60,741 nucleotides of DNA from the IMG/VR virus record IMGVR_UViG_3300035156_000099, positions 1 through 60,741 of that record. One strand, written 5' to 3'. The notes beneath the pieces were generated by a model, which saw only the letters and a list, made by a program, of their open reading frames with translations, was not told the DNA's origin and did not search any database. A program made the position numbers and the translations under genes. Numbering within the stretch: position 1 is the stretch's first letter; the number at the start of each line of letters is the position of its first letter. Below are positions 47,015-55,431 of the stretch, in pieces. Source of the stretch: a virus.

Positions 47015-47395
47015 ATGAAAACCAGAGTAAGCAGGAAATGTGAGCTCTGCGATTCGGGGTTCTCACCTTTGATCGCAGAGATTAATCGAGGCAAGGGCAG
47101 GTTTTGCTCCGCCCTTTGTGCAAATAGGGCGAGGGCATTAGCTAAAGCCGCGCCTATGGCGCACAGAAGGACGCCAGAGTTTAGAAGGACTGACGCTTAT
47201 GCCATCAGACAGCGAGATGTTCATCATCAGGTTGAATATGCACTTCAAAAAGGAACTCTTACAAAAAGATCCTGCGAGGTGTGCGGGGCAGAAAAAGTGG
47301 ATGGTCACCACGACGACTACAGCAAGCCGCTAGATGTCCGCTGGCTTTGCAGGCGACATCACCTTGAGCATCACCGCAAGAGTGATAAGTCATAG
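47015..47395 (+). CDS. Zinc-binding HNH-like protein, 126 aa
   Basis: MKTRVSRKCELCDSGFSPLI ... an N-terminal zinc ribbon (CELC...CSALC, Cys9-Cys12-Cys31-Cys35) and a C-terminal CEVCGAEKVDGHHDDYSKPL ... WLCRRHHLEHH, which is an HNH-like zinc motif. Probably a small DNA-binding nuclease-like protein of the early operon. Precise role unknown. Confidence 0.75.
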   Translation: MKTRVSRKCELCDSGFSPLIAEINRGKGRFCSALCANRARALAKAAPMAHRRTPEFRRTDAYAIRQRDVHHQVEYALQKGTLTKRSCEVCGAEKVDGHHDDYSKPLDVRWLCRRHHLEHHRKSDKS

Positions 47396-47465
47396 CTCCG
47401 GTCATCTGCACCCCATTCAACAGGTAGCCACTGCCTTCCCAGTGAGCGAGCAATAGGAGATACAC

Positions 47466-47753
47466 ATGAACGATCACGAGAGTGCATATGCGTCGGCAAG
47501 GTTTGTGGAGATCGTCAGTCAGGTTGCCGAGGATATTCGGGTTTCCCACACCCGTCCTTCTGTCGTATTCCGCCCAGTCTTGAGCATCGACGGGAATCAG
47601 TACTGCGCATTGTTCGGCGCTGACCTGCAAATCGGTGTGGCTGGCTTTGGCGATACGCCAGAAAAGGCCATGCAGGACTTTGACCGCAACTGGTTCACGC
47701 CGCTCCGCAACTCGCCATCAGGTATCAATCTGGCCGAGAAAGCCATCGCGTAA
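47466..47753 (+). CDS. Hypothetical protein, 95 aa
   Basis: MNDHESAYASARFVEIVSQV ... SIDGNQYCALFGADLQIGVA, then GFGDTPEKAMQDFDRNW. The G-x-x-L-Q-x-G-V-x-G-F-G-D-T-P-E-x-A-M-x-D-F pattern is like HicB-type partial RNase H folds, found widely in phage early regions. No partner toxin is seen. Preceded by AGGAG site. Confidence 0.7.
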   Translation: MNDHESAYASARFVEIVSQVAEDIRVSHTRPSVVFRPVLSIDGNQYCALFGADLQIGVAGFGDTPEKAMQDFDRNWFTPLRNSPSGINLAEKAIA

Positions 47754-47874
47754 CACCCCGCCTACACCCTCCCGAACACACCCACATGCAACCTCTCCGC
47801 TGCCACTCGGGCCCTTTGCGTTCTTGAGGCTGCAGCTGAGTGTGTTTGGTTAATCAGCGCCCACGGAGGCTGCC

Positions 47875-48132
47875 ATGAATGTCACGCCTGAACCGGCAAC
47901 CGTCTTCCGTGGCGGTGGGCGCCGGTGGTTCACGCTGCGCGCGGCATGCCGGGCTGAAGCTCGGGAGCTGCTGAAAAAGCATTGTGATTGCGATTACTGC
48001 GATCACGAAGGCTGGGGCCGTGAGCATTTGCCCTGTCGTCTTCACGACTCAGACCGCTATCCACGAATCATCAAGCGCCTCACCGACGGCTATGTGCGCC
48101 GTTACCGGGCACAGCAGAGGATTGAACAATGA
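47875..48132 (+). CDS. Cysteine-containing hypothetical protein, 85 aa
   Basis: MNVTPEPATVFRGGGRRWFT ... KKHCDCDYCDHEGWGREHLP, then CRLHDSDRYPRIIKRL. Cys/His cluster suggests zinc binding. It overlaps the next gene by 4 nt. A similar small protein occurs in many Pseudomonas phages. Function unknown. Confidence 0.7.
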   Translation: MNVTPEPATVFRGGGRRWFTLRAACRAEARELLKKHCDCDYCDHEGWGREHLPCRLHDSDRYPRIIKRLTDGYVRRYRAQQRIEQ

Positions 48133-48542
48133 ATGCCTTAGCCAAAGCGCAGTTCGAGTATGACAACCGCCTCCCGGTGGAACTCTGCTCGATCGCGGAA
48201 CGGGTTTGGATCGACGACGCGGCAGAGCAGCTGTTGCTCGGTGCCGACGTCAAGTTCAAGCGCTCCCTCCACTCTCCCCAGGGCGTGACCTACGAACAGT
48301 TCGCCGCTGCGGTGGATGAGTTTGTGATGGGCCAGCTCTCGGCCGCAGGCATCAGCAACTCAGTGCTGGGCCGACTGGTGCTGGCCGCCAAGCGCCGCGC
48401 ATCGTCAGACGCCTGCACTGCGGCCGCCGAGGCCCTGAACAGTCCCAACCCTGACGAGGCGTTACGCCAGATCGCGATCACGCTGCTGACGCCGCTGGCG
48501 AAAGATGCGCTGATTGCTCAAGCCGAGGATGAGCATCTATGA
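48129..48542 (+). CDS. Hypothetical helical protein, 137 aa
   Basis: MNALAKAQFEYDNRLPVELC...EQFAAAVDEFVMGQLSAAGI. Mostly helical, no family recognised. ATGA overlaps at both ends in the early operon. Confidence 0.68.
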   Translation: MNALAKAQFEYDNRLPVELCSIAERVWIDDAAEQLLLGADVKFKRSLHSPQGVTYEQFAAAVDEFVMGQLSAAGISNSVLGRLVLAAKRRASSDACTAAAEALNSPNPDEALRQIAITLLTPLAKDALIAQAEDEHL

Positions 48543-49153
48543 GGGTCAAGCGTACGCTTGTTTATGGAGTTGGTGTCAATGACGCCGATTACTGCGTCCA
48601 TGCCACCGAAAGGGTTAATGGCAGGCGAGTAACAAAGTTGACATGCCCTTTCTATGCAAAGTGGGTCAGCATGCTCGCTCGCTGTTATTCGGATCAGTTC
48701 AAGAGGAAACGCCCGACCTACAACGGATGCAGCGTCGCTGATGAGTGGCATGTATTTAGTCGCTTTAAATCCTGGATGGAAACCCAGGACTGGTGCGGAA
48801 AGGATTTAGATAAAGATCTGATCATTCGTGGGAATAAGGTTTACCAGCCTGATAGGTGCCTTTTCCTCAGTAGGCAGATAAATAGCTTTCTAGTTGAATG
48901 CGGAGCAGCAAGAGGCGATTGGCCGGTCGGAGTAAATTTTGACAAAAGTAAAAATAAGTTCCTGAGCCGATGCAATGATGTTCTAGCTAAGAAGCTTAAG
49001 TACCTTGGTTACTTTGACAGCCCAGATGAAGCGCATCAGTCGTGGCTTTCATTCAAACAAAAGCAGGCATCTATCTTAGCCTCCAATCAGGAGGATCCTC
49101 AGGTTGCCAAATACTTAGTAGCTTATTACGCATCCTATGGGAGCGAGCAATGA
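48539..49153 (+). CDS. HNH/AP2-like homing endonuclease-type protein, 204 aa
   Basis: The pattern CPFYAKWVSMLARCYSDQFK ... YNGCSVADEWHVFSRFKSWM ... LDKDLIIRGNKVYQPDRCLF (LSRQIN) matches phage endonuclease-like proteins with a Y-(G)-C-x-V-x-x-E-W...DKD(L)...GN-K-x-Y-x-P-x-x-C core. The C-terminal part has an AP2-like strand (GVNFDKSKNKFLSRCN). It is visibly AT-richer than the flanking genes, so it was probably acquired by itself. Confidence 0.7.
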   Translation: MRVKRTLVYGVGVNDADYCVHATERVNGRRVTKLTCPFYAKWVSMLARCYSDQFKRKRPTYNGCSVADEWHVFSRFKSWMETQDWCGKDLDKDLIIRGNKVYQPDRCLFLSRQINSFLVECGAARGDWPVGVNFDKSKNKFLSRCNDVLAKKLKYLGYFDSPDEAHQSWLSFKQKQASILASNQEDPQVAKYLVAYYASYGSEQ

Positions 49154-49344
49154 GCCCTCACATCCTCGCAGACGAATACCTGGAGACGTTCGAGTCTTCA
49201 GCCTGCCCAGCGATGTACGAAGTAATCGTGCTGCGCAACTTCACCCGCCTGATGGATGAAGGTCAGATCACCACCGAAGAATTCACCCACTACTGCAAAC
49301 GACTTTATGCCGCGCTTGAGCGCAGGCAAGGGAGAGCGGCATGA
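49150..49344 (+). CDS. Hypothetical protein, 64 aa
   Basis: MSPHILADEYLETFESSACP ... LRNFTRLMDEGQITTEEFTH. Small helical protein, ATGA overlaps with both neighbours. Unknown function. Confidence 0.65.
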   Translation: MSPHILADEYLETFESSACPAMYEVIVLRNFTRLMDEGQITTEEFTHYCKRLYAALERRQGRAA

Positions 49345-49523
49345 ACGCCATGTACCAGATCGGAATCACCGTCCAGCGCCCGGCTCAGCCTGCGAAGGTT
49401 GTCCGCATCAGCCCGCCACGTCTGGACCAGATGCGTACGGATGCAGCAATCGCAGCCGCCCTCGCCCAGCGCGACAAGCTCTGGTCTGAGGCCGTTCGGG
49501 TTGCTGGCGGGAGTGTGGAGTGA
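49341..49523 (+). CDS. Hypothetical protein, 60 aa
   Basis: MNAMYQIGITVQRPAQPAKV ... RTDAAIAAALAQRDKLWSEA. Short, with an Ala-rich C-terminal helix. Overlaps the previous gene by ATGA and the next by TGATG. Confidence 0.62.
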   Translation: MNAMYQIGITVQRPAQPAKVVRISPPRLDQMRTDAAIAAALAQRDKLWSEAVRVAGGSVE

Positions 49524-49741
49524 TGACCCCTCTCTATCCCTCCCTGATCGACGAACAGATAGCCGATCTGCCAGAGCATATGGCAGTCCCCGAGGATCGG
49601 GTTCTGATGGTGTTCAAGGGCCTGACCATGCTGGACGCCATGCGCGAGGCCGAGCGGGCGCATATCTCCAACCCTGAAGCGTGGAGCCGGCGGGCTTGCC
49701 TGTGTGGTGAGTGGACGCTGAGTTACGAGGTACGGGCATGA
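49523..49741 (+). CDS. Hypothetical protein, 72 aa
   Basis: Start at ATG 49523 (MTPLYPSLIDEQIADLPEHM), overlapping the upstream stop. An alpha/beta miniprotein ending CLCGEWTLSYEVRA. Unknown. Confidence 0.62.
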   Translation: MTPLYPSLIDEQIADLPEHMAVPEDRVLMVFKGLTMLDAMREAERAHISNPEAWSRRACLCGEWTLSYEVRA

Positions 49742-49986
49742 CTGGATGGATCAAATGCGGCGATCTTCTTCCCGCAGAAAGAAAGATCGTCTACATCGCC
49801 TACCGGCCTGAAGACCCAGCAACCGCCACCGCCTACCGCTACAACGGGCAATGGGTAGCGGCGGCTATTTTCTACAACCTGACGCACTCGCCAGGGCCGT
49901 TTGAGTTCAGGCAAAAGATCATTACCGATGAGGTCATGTCATGGCATGAGCTTCCCGATCTCGATAGTCAAGAAATAGAGGAATGA
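49738..49986 (+). CDS. DUF551-like protein, 82 aa
   Basis: MTGWIKCGDLLPAERKIVYI...MSWHELPDLDSQ. The W-I-x-x-x-D-x-x-P...V-x-x-W-x-x-L-P pattern is that of DUF551 phage proteins. Start at ATG 49738 (ATGA overlap) rather than upstream frame starts. Function unknown. Confidence 0.68.
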   Translation: MTGWIKCGDLLPAERKIVYIAYRPEDPATATAYRYNGQWVAAAIFYNLTHSPGPFEFRQKIITDEVMSWHELPDLDSQEIEE

Positions 49987-50136
49987 CCGCCACCCAGCGC
50001 CGCCGCCGATACGTTTTCTGGCGTGCGTGCCGCGCTGGAAGCGTTCGTCGCCGGCGGTATGACCGAAGACTGTGCGAAGCAGGCCGTGACCCTGATCGCT
50101 CAACGGAAGATCCCCAACATCACCATCCAGTACTGA
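49983..50136 (+). pseudogene. Small conserved phage protein, frameshifted near its start
   Basis: ATG 49983 overlaps the previous stop (ATGA) as in the rest of the operon and reads MTATQRRRR, but the rest of the apparent protein (AADTFSGVRAALEAFVAGGM, then TEDCAKQAVTLIAQRKIPNI) is in the +1 frame. One extra base near 49997-50003 in a G/C-rich run explains it. A GTG inside the second frame could start a 37-aa product. It may be a sequencing error. Confidence 0.55.
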
Positions 50137-50143
50137 GGTCGCC

Positions 50144-50923
50144 ATGTCTCAAGAAATAATCATGCCCGATTATCGCCGTCAGGTCGCAACACCCATCACC
50201 ACCGACAACAGCATCATGGCGGTGATCAGCCGAGCCGCCGCCGACCCAACCTGCGATATCGAGAAGCTAGAGAGGCTCTTGGCAATGCATGAACGCATGC
50301 AGGCCAAGCAAGCCGAGCAGCAGTTTTCCGAGGCGCTCTCTGCCATGCAGGAAGAGATGCCAGTGATCGGTGAGCGTGGCGGCATCAAGGACAAGAACGG
50401 CCGCATCCAGAGCACCTATGCGCTTTGGGAAGACATCAACGAGATGATCAAGCCAGTTCTGGCTCGCCACGGCTTCGCGCTTACCTTCCGGATTCCGAGC
50501 AATGACCGAGGCATTCAGGTTGAGGGCGTGCTCAGTCACCGCGCAGGTCACCGTGAAACGACTTCGATTCTCCTGCCAGTTGATACCAGCGGCAGCAAGA
50601 ACGGCGTTCAGGCGGTTGCCTCAAGCGTCAGCTACGGCAAGCGCTACACCGCAGGTGCCCTTCTGAACTTCACCACGACCGGCGAAGACGACGATGGGAA
50701 CGGCCCAGCTGTTACGCCGCGCGTGACCTCGGTGCAAGCGGCACAGCTTGCCGTGCTGCTGGAAAAATGCAGCGACAAGGCCAAGGAAGCGTTCGCCAAA
50801 ATGCACGGAACACCGGCATCGGTCGAGAAGGCTCTTTTCGACCAGGTGCTGGGGGCTCTCGCGAAATCGGCTGAGAAGAACGCCAAGTCGGCGGCCGGAG
50901 AAGAAAATGCAAATAGTCAGTGA
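50144..50923 (+). CDS. erf: ERF family single-strand annealing protein
   Basis: 259 aa. The core (QQFSEALSAMQEEMPVIGER, then IQSTYALWEDINEMIKPVLA, then RHGFALTFRI, and VQAVASSVSYGKRYTAGALL) is the ERF superfamily signature. ERF proteins anneal complementary strands and work with a 5'-3' exonuclease, here the overlapping gene 50907-51524. The C-terminal third is Ala/Lys-rich and lacks a conserved domain. Confidence 0.93.
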   Translation: MSQEIIMPDYRRQVATPITTDNSIMAVISRAAADPTCDIEKLERLLAMHERMQAKQAEQQFSEALSAMQEEMPVIGERGGIKDKNGRIQSTYALWEDINEMIKPVLARHGFALTFRIPSNDRGIQVEGVLSHRAGHRETTSILLPVDTSGSKNGVQAVASSVSYGKRYTAGALLNFTTTGEDDDGNGPAVTPRVTSVQAAQLAVLLEKCSDKAKEAFAKMHGTPASVEKALFDQVLGALAKSAEKNAKSAAGEENANSQ

Positions 50924-51524
50924 TTTGAAGCAGGGAACGCCGGAGTGGCTGCAGATCAGGCTTGGCATCGCGACCTGCTCTGAACTTGAGTGCCTGCTCG
51001 TGAATGGCAAAGGCGAGGCAGGCTTCGGAGCGGGCGCGTTTACTTACATGGATACGCTCATTGGTGAGCGCATCACCGGCGAGGCAGCGGACCCGTTCGG
51101 TGGTAATCGACACACCGAGCGCGGCCATGAGCTTGAGGGGGTCGCCCGCCAACTCTACGAGCAGCGCTTCGATGTCTCTACCACCGAGTGCGGAATCATC
51201 CTCAACCACGGAGCAGGTTACTCGCCCGACTCCTTGGTGGGCACGGACGGACTCACCGAAATAAAGACCAAGCTGCCGAAGTTTCAGGTCGGTGTGATCC
51301 TCGCTGATGAGGTTCCGAAAGAGCACATCCCTCAGTGCCAGGGCGGTCTATGGGTCTCCGAGCGTGAATGGATCGACTTTGTCAGCTACTGGCCCGGCAT
51401 GCCGCTGTTCGTCAAGCGCATGTATCGCGACGAGGTCCTGATTCGCAAGATCAGCGAACGCGTCAAAACCTTCTACGAAATCCTCGACGAGCGCATGAAT
51501 AAAGTGCTCGGCCTCGCCGCTTGA
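50907..51524 (+). CDS. YqaJ-type recombination exonuclease
   Basis: 205 aa from ATG 50907 (MQIVSDLKQGTPEWLQIRLG), overlapping erf by 17 nt. YqaJ/lambda Exo features: GTPEWLQIRLG, TERGHELEGVARQLYEQ, VGTDGLTEIKTK (Asp114, Glu118-x-Lys120) and QCQGGLWVSEREWIDFV. It degrades 5' strands to expose ends for Erf. The later ATG in other frames is not used. Confidence 0.92.
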   Translation: MQIVSDLKQGTPEWLQIRLGIATCSELECLLVNGKGEAGFGAGAFTYMDTLIGERITGEAADPFGGNRHTERGHELEGVARQLYEQRFDVSTTECGIILNHGAGYSPDSLVGTDGLTEIKTKLPKFQVGVILADEVPKEHIPQCQGGLWVSEREWIDFVSYWPGMPLFVKRMYRDEVLIRKISERVKTFYEILDERMNKVLGLAA

Positions 51525-51537
51525 CCTGGAGCAATTA

Positions 51538-52026
51538 ATGCCAACCCTTACTGATGTCGGCCGCCTTGGCCGTGATGCTGAAATTCGATACACCCCTGGC
51601 GGAGATGCCGTCTGCAACCTGGCACTGGCCTGCGAGTACGGCCGCAAAGGCCCCGACGGCAAGAAGCCAACCCAGTGGGTAGATGCAACGCTGTGGGGGA
51701 AGCAGGCAGAGGCCCTCGGGCCGTACCTGCTGAAAGGCCAGCAGCTCTACTTCACGATCGATGATGCCCACGTCGAAACCTTCCCGAAGAGCGACGGCAC
51801 TCAGGGCATCAAGCTGACTGGCCGGGTGATGGTGATCAAGTTTGCCGGTTCGCCTCCGCAACAAGACCAGCAGGCGCCAAAGCAACAGGCTCAGCGACCA
51901 TCTGGGCAGCAACCGCAGCAGAGTCGCCCTACGCCACAACCAAGCCAGCAAGGCGCGCCTCGCGACTTCGATAGCTTCGACGACGACATTCCGTTCTTTC
52001 CTGTGCACCACCTCGCAGGGGCATAG
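51538..52026 (+). CDS. ssb: Single-stranded DNA-binding protein (SSB)
   Basis: 162 aa. OB fold: DVGRLGRDAEIRYTPGGDAV, CNLALACEYG, then QWVDATLWGKQAEALGPYLL. A Gln/Pro-rich linker follows, then the acidic tip DFDSFDDDIPF. The tip is normally terminal, but here nine more residues (FPVHHLAGA) follow it. This may reduce binding to host SSB partners. Follows the exonuclease by 13 nt. Confidence 0.93.
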   Translation: MPTLTDVGRLGRDAEIRYTPGGDAVCNLALACEYGRKGPDGKKPTQWVDATLWGKQAEALGPYLLKGQQLYFTIDDAHVETFPKSDGTQGIKLTGRVMVIKFAGSPPQQDQQAPKQQAQRPSGQQPQQSRPTPQPSQQGAPRDFDSFDDDIPFFPVHHLAGA

Positions 52027-52028
52027 CC

Positions 52029-52715
52029 ATGCATATCAGCCTTGAGTTGAGCAGCATCCAGCACAACAGCATCCAGTCTGCCGAGATCGCCGCGGCAGTT
52101 GCCGAGTACGAGCGCCGCGGCGGCGTAATCCACAAGCTGAGCACCACTCAACGGGTCGAGCTGCCTTTCAATAGCGAGACGATTGCCTACGGCTACAAGA
52201 CGGCCGGCCAGAGTGAACGCAAAGCCCAGGAGGCTCTGGCGCTGGAGCGGCGCACCGTCGAACAGCTCAGGACACTTGCCAGCCTTGGCCTGAAGGGGGC
52301 GGCGGCGCAGATCGGCGTCAGCGCGGCACGGCTCGGGCACCTTGCCAAGGAATACGGAGTCACCTTTCCCTCGAAGATCCGTCCGGCCTCAGCACTGGCA
52401 CTGAAGCGTGAAGCTGAGGCCCTGCTGGTGCCTGACATCACGCGGCGATTTGCCGAAGGCGCCAGTCAACAGTCTGTGCTGCGAGAGTTCGGCCTGACGC
52501 GCGAACGGCTTCTGAGCATGGCGAAGCATCACTGCTTTGACCTGCCCGGCGCGGTCGATGAAGCTGCTGACCGCAAGCTGATTGAGCGCATCAAGGCATT
52601 CAGTGAGCTGGGCGTTCCGCGAACCACCTGCGCCAAGTGCATGGGGATCAGCCAGAAAAAACTCTGGCGAATCATCGACACCTACTCAGTCCACTACCCG
52701 TTGAAACCTCATTGA
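52029..52715 (+). CDS. Triple-HTH repeat protein, 228 aa
   Basis: Three internal repeats of a helix-turn-helix-like unit: about 78-114 (EQLRTLASLGLKGAAAQIGV), 135-173 (DITRRFAEGASQQSVLREFG) and 185-224 (ERIKAFSELGVPRTTCAKCM). Each ends in an aromatic/hydrophobic VTFP, FDLP or VHYP. It may be a transcription or replication regulator. Two nt after ssb. No known family recognised. Confidence 0.68.
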   Translation: MHISLELSSIQHNSIQSAEIAAAVAEYERRGGVIHKLSTTQRVELPFNSETIAYGYKTAGQSERKAQEALALERRTVEQLRTLASLGLKGAAAQIGVSAARLGHLAKEYGVTFPSKIRPASALALKREAEALLVPDITRRFAEGASQQSVLREFGLTRERLLSMAKHHCFDLPGAVDEAADRKLIERIKAFSELGVPRTTCAKCMGISQKKLWRIIDTYSVHYPLKPH

Positions 52716-52781
52716 AACGAAACGCGCCCCAGCGGCGAAAGAGAGCGGCGCAACACCACCTGCCTGCGAGCGGTATCGAAA

Positions 52782-53069
52782 ATGACCTGCAGCATTATCC
52801 ATACGATCGGCCCAAATGGCGGCCACACACTCCCGAAAGGCACTCGTCCATCAAAGCCAGTGCGCTGGGAGGTCAGTCTCTGGTTCCTGATGCCTGACGG
52901 CGAGAAGGTGATTCGCAGCATGGCGGTACCGAGCGCACTGATGTTCGACCTGGTGCCGCTGGTGAACGAGCAGGTCGACGCAATGATTGCCGAAATGGGC
53001 AACGAGATACGCGGCGCTGGCTGGACGGCACATGGCCGGGGCGCGGCGAAGAAGCGGAGGAAACATTGA
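52782..53069 (+). CDS. Hypothetical protein, 95 aa
   Basis: MTCSIIHTIGPNGGHTLPKG ... WEVSLWFLMPDGEKVIRSMA. Beta-rich N-terminus, helix (LMFDLVPLVNEQVDAMIAEM), and basic tail AAKKRRKH that looks suited to nucleic-acid binding. Overlaps the next gene by TGATG. Confidence 0.65.
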   Translation: MTCSIIHTIGPNGGHTLPKGTRPSKPVRWEVSLWFLMPDGEKVIRSMAVPSALMFDLVPLVNEQVDAMIAEMGNEIRGAGWTAHGRGAAKKRRKH

Positions 53070-53401
53070 TGGCAATGGACACAAAGGAACGGTCAGCCGT
53101 TACGAAGAAGAACCGGGCAGCACGCGGCGAAGAGGAGTTGAGGCTGTGGTGCATGCAGGGCACCCGCGACATCATCGCGGACCTGATGGAATGGTCCAGT
53201 GATACGGAGCAGGCATCGGCCATCACCAGTGCCTTGATGTACGTTCCCTCTCTAGGGCCTGAAACGGTCCGCGAAGCTTTGAAGATGCGCCACGATTTGA
53301 AGATAAAGGAATCGTGGCGCGAGGCATTCATTAATGAGTCCAGGCGAGAGCTACTGCGAAACCCGGGCGACGAGATCATCAGCCCGGTTATGCAGACGTA
53401 A
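53069..53401 (+). CDS. Hypothetical helical protein, 110 aa
   Basis: Start at ATG 53069: MAMDTKERSAVTKKNRAARG. All-helical; the C-terminal half (VREALKMRHDLKIKESWREA) is strongly charged. It may be an RHH-like or other regulator, but no clear family. Confidence 0.62.
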   Translation: MAMDTKERSAVTKKNRAARGEEELRLWCMQGTRDIIADLMEWSSDTEQASAITSALMYVPSLGPETVREALKMRHDLKIKESWREAFINESRRELLRNPGDEIISPVMQT

Positions 53402-53432
53402 CACACCGGCGTGGATGTCATTCACGCGTAAC

Positions 53433-53636
53433 TTACTGGATCACCGGTAGCGCATCAGCCGCCACCTCGATCGCCAAAATCGCCTGAGCCACATCCTCTG
53501 CTTCGTATAGCCGCTGGTCCAGCAACGACTCCATCGCCAGTTCCGTTAGCTCGTCGATGTCCACGCAGCACTCCTGCGCGGCAGCCAGCACCGCCCTCAG
53601 CGCCATCCGCAAAACCTTTTCTCTGTCTTCGCTCAT
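53433..53636 (-). CDS. Leftward hypothetical protein, 67 aa
   Basis: Start at ATG 53636 (MSEDREKVLRMALRAVLAAA) with a good AGGAAGGG site. Acidic, all-helical (DIDELTELAMESLLDQRLYE). It is the only leftward gene in the rightward early region and would be antisense to the early transcript. No partner or domain seen. Confidence 0.6.
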   Translation of the reverse strand: MSEDREKVLRMALRAVLAAAQECCVDIDELTELAMESLLDQRLYEAEDVAQAILAIEVAADALPVIQ

Positions 53637-53709
53637 GACCGTATCCCTTCCTGTGGAGCGGTAAGCGTAGGCCATTTCCTTTGAATCACGCCACTGGCGA
53701 GGATCAGCA

Positions 53710-55419
53710 ATGCAGATCGACTACGGATCAGTCTGTTCCGGCATCGAGGCCGCGACAGCTGCCTGGCATCCGCTGGGCATGACACCGGCCTGGTTCGCCG
53801 AGATCGAGCCCTTCCCATCAGCGGTGCTGACTCACCATTACCCGCAGATTCAGAACCACGGCGACATGACTAAGCTCGCCGCCCTGGTCCTTGCCGGCAA
53901 GATCAAGGCGCCGGCGGTTCTCGTCGGCGGCACACCCTGCCAAGCGTTCAGCGTCGCCGGTATGCGGCAAGGTATGTTGGACCCGCGCGGCGCCCTCACC
54001 ATCAAATATGTGGAGCTCGCAGATGCAGTTGACCATGTTCGAACAGCCCGCGGCGATGACGAGTGTGTCGTCGTCTGGGAGAACGTCCCCGGAGTCCTTT
54101 CCGATAAGCAAAACGCCTTCGGCTGCTTTCTTGGTGCGCTTGCTGGGGAAGACTGCGAACTGCAGCCTTCAGGGAAGCGCTGGACAGACGCTGGTTGTGT
54201 GTATGGACCCAAAAGAACAATCGCGTGGCGGATCCTGGACGCCCAATATTTCGGCCTGGCCCAACGACGGCGCCGTGTGTTCGTTGTCGCAAGTGCTCGA
54301 AGAGGGTTCGATCCCATCGAGGTACTTTTTGAGCGCGAAGGCGTGCGCCGGGATACTGCGCCGCGCCGCGGTGAGGGGCAAGACGTTACCGGAACAGCTC
54401 CATTCGGCCCTGCGCTGCAGTGCGGATGCGGACACGTGTTCCCCGAAGAGCTTGGCCACTACGGCTGCATGAACTGCGAGGGTGAGGAAGGTCCGGGGGT
54501 GACCATGTTCGGCGGCATCCCCGCCTTTGGCGGGCACAACTTGGGCGGATCGGTCGAAAGATCAGCAACGCTTACCGCGAAAGACACCCGCCTTGATATG
54601 GAGAGCGAGACGTTCTTTGTCGCGCCGACACTCACAGGCGGCGGGCGTCAGTCTGGCGGCTACTCGCTGGATGACATACCGATCACAGCGCCGGCCCTTC
54701 GAGCCCAAAGCCAGAGCAGCCACAGGGCTGACTCTGAGGCGTTCATCGTCAGCGGAACACTTCAGGCAAATGGGAAAGCGGCCGGCAGCGCAACTCAACA
54801 GGACGCCGAGTCGGGCCTTCTGGTCGTACACGGTACCCAAGACCCGGATGTCCAGCGCGGGATAGCTCATCCGCTTGGCCGCAACCAGGACCAAGAGAAC
54901 GCCATCCTCGCCTTTAGCTGCAAAGATCATGGCGCCGACGCCGGATCGCTATCGCCCACCCTCCGCGCCATGAATCACAGCGGCAGTCACGCAAACGCCG
55001 GCGGCCAGGTCGCCGTTTGCATCACCGGTGACATCACCCACACGCTGAAGGCGGAAGGGTTCGACGGGAGCGAGGATAGAACCGGGCGCGGGCAGCCTAT
55101 TGTCGCGGCCTTCGCCGAGAACTCGAGGGCAGAACTCCGGTACGAAGACGGCGACGGCGGCATAACCGGCTCGCTCAGTGGCGGGGGCGGCAAGGCTGGA
55201 CAGGGAATGCCGGCCGCACAAGTCGGCGCATCGGTCCGACGCCTCACCCCCGTGGAGTGCGAGCGTCTTCAGGGCTTCCCTGACGGCTACACGCTGATCC
55301 CTTGGCGCGGAAAGCGTGCCACCGACTGCCCAGACGGCCCGCGCTACAAGGCCATCGGTAACAGCAAGGCCGTCCCGGTCGTGCGCTGGATTGGCCTGCG
55401 AATCCTCGAACAAATCTGA
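53710..55419 (+). CDS. DNA cytosine-5 methyltransferase
   Basis: 569 aa. Motif I YGSVCSGIEAATAAWHPLGM, catalytic GTPCQAFSVAG (Cys77), ENV motif (WENVPGV, residues 124-126), QRRRRVF (motif VIII, about 198), and C-terminal YKAIGNSKAVPVV (motif X). Between motifs VIII and IX lies a very long target-recognition region (about 300 residues) with repeated T-L-x-A/G-x-G segments. No cognate restriction enzyme is seen, so it probably protects phage DNA from host restriction. Confidence 0.93.
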   Translation: MQIDYGSVCSGIEAATAAWHPLGMTPAWFAEIEPFPSAVLTHHYPQIQNHGDMTKLAALVLAGKIKAPAVLVGGTPCQAFSVAGMRQGMLDPRGALTIKYVELADAVDHVRTARGDDECVVVWENVPGVLSDKQNAFGCFLGALAGEDCELQPSGKRWTDAGCVYGPKRTIAWRILDAQYFGLAQRRRRVFVVASARRGFDPIEVLFEREGVRRDTAPRRGEGQDVTGTAPFGPALQCGCGHVFPEELGHYGCMNCEGEEGPGVTMFGGIPAFGGHNLGGSVERSATLTAKDTRLDMESETFFVAPTLTGGGRQSGGYSLDDIPITAPALRAQSQSSHRADSEAFIVSGTLQANGKAAGSATQQDAESGLLVVHGTQDPDVQRGIAHPLGRNQDQENAILAFSCKDHGADAGSLSPTLRAMNHSGSHANAGGQVAVCITGDITHTLKAEGFDGSEDRTGRGQPIVAAFAENSRAELRYEDGDGGITGSLSGGGGKAGQGMPAAQVGASVRRLTPVECERLQGFPDGYTLIPWRGKRATDCPDGPRYKAIGNSKAVPVVRWIGLRILEQI

Positions 55420-55431
55420 CAGGACATCCCC

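Noticed and set aside
47466-47753. HicB-like antitoxin
   Set aside because: Shares a HicB-like pattern, but there is no hicA neighbour, so a toxin-antitoxin call is not supported.
53710-55419. Complete restriction-modification system around the cytosine methyltransferase
   Set aside because: No restriction endonuclease gene is adjacent; the methyltransferase appears to be an orphan.
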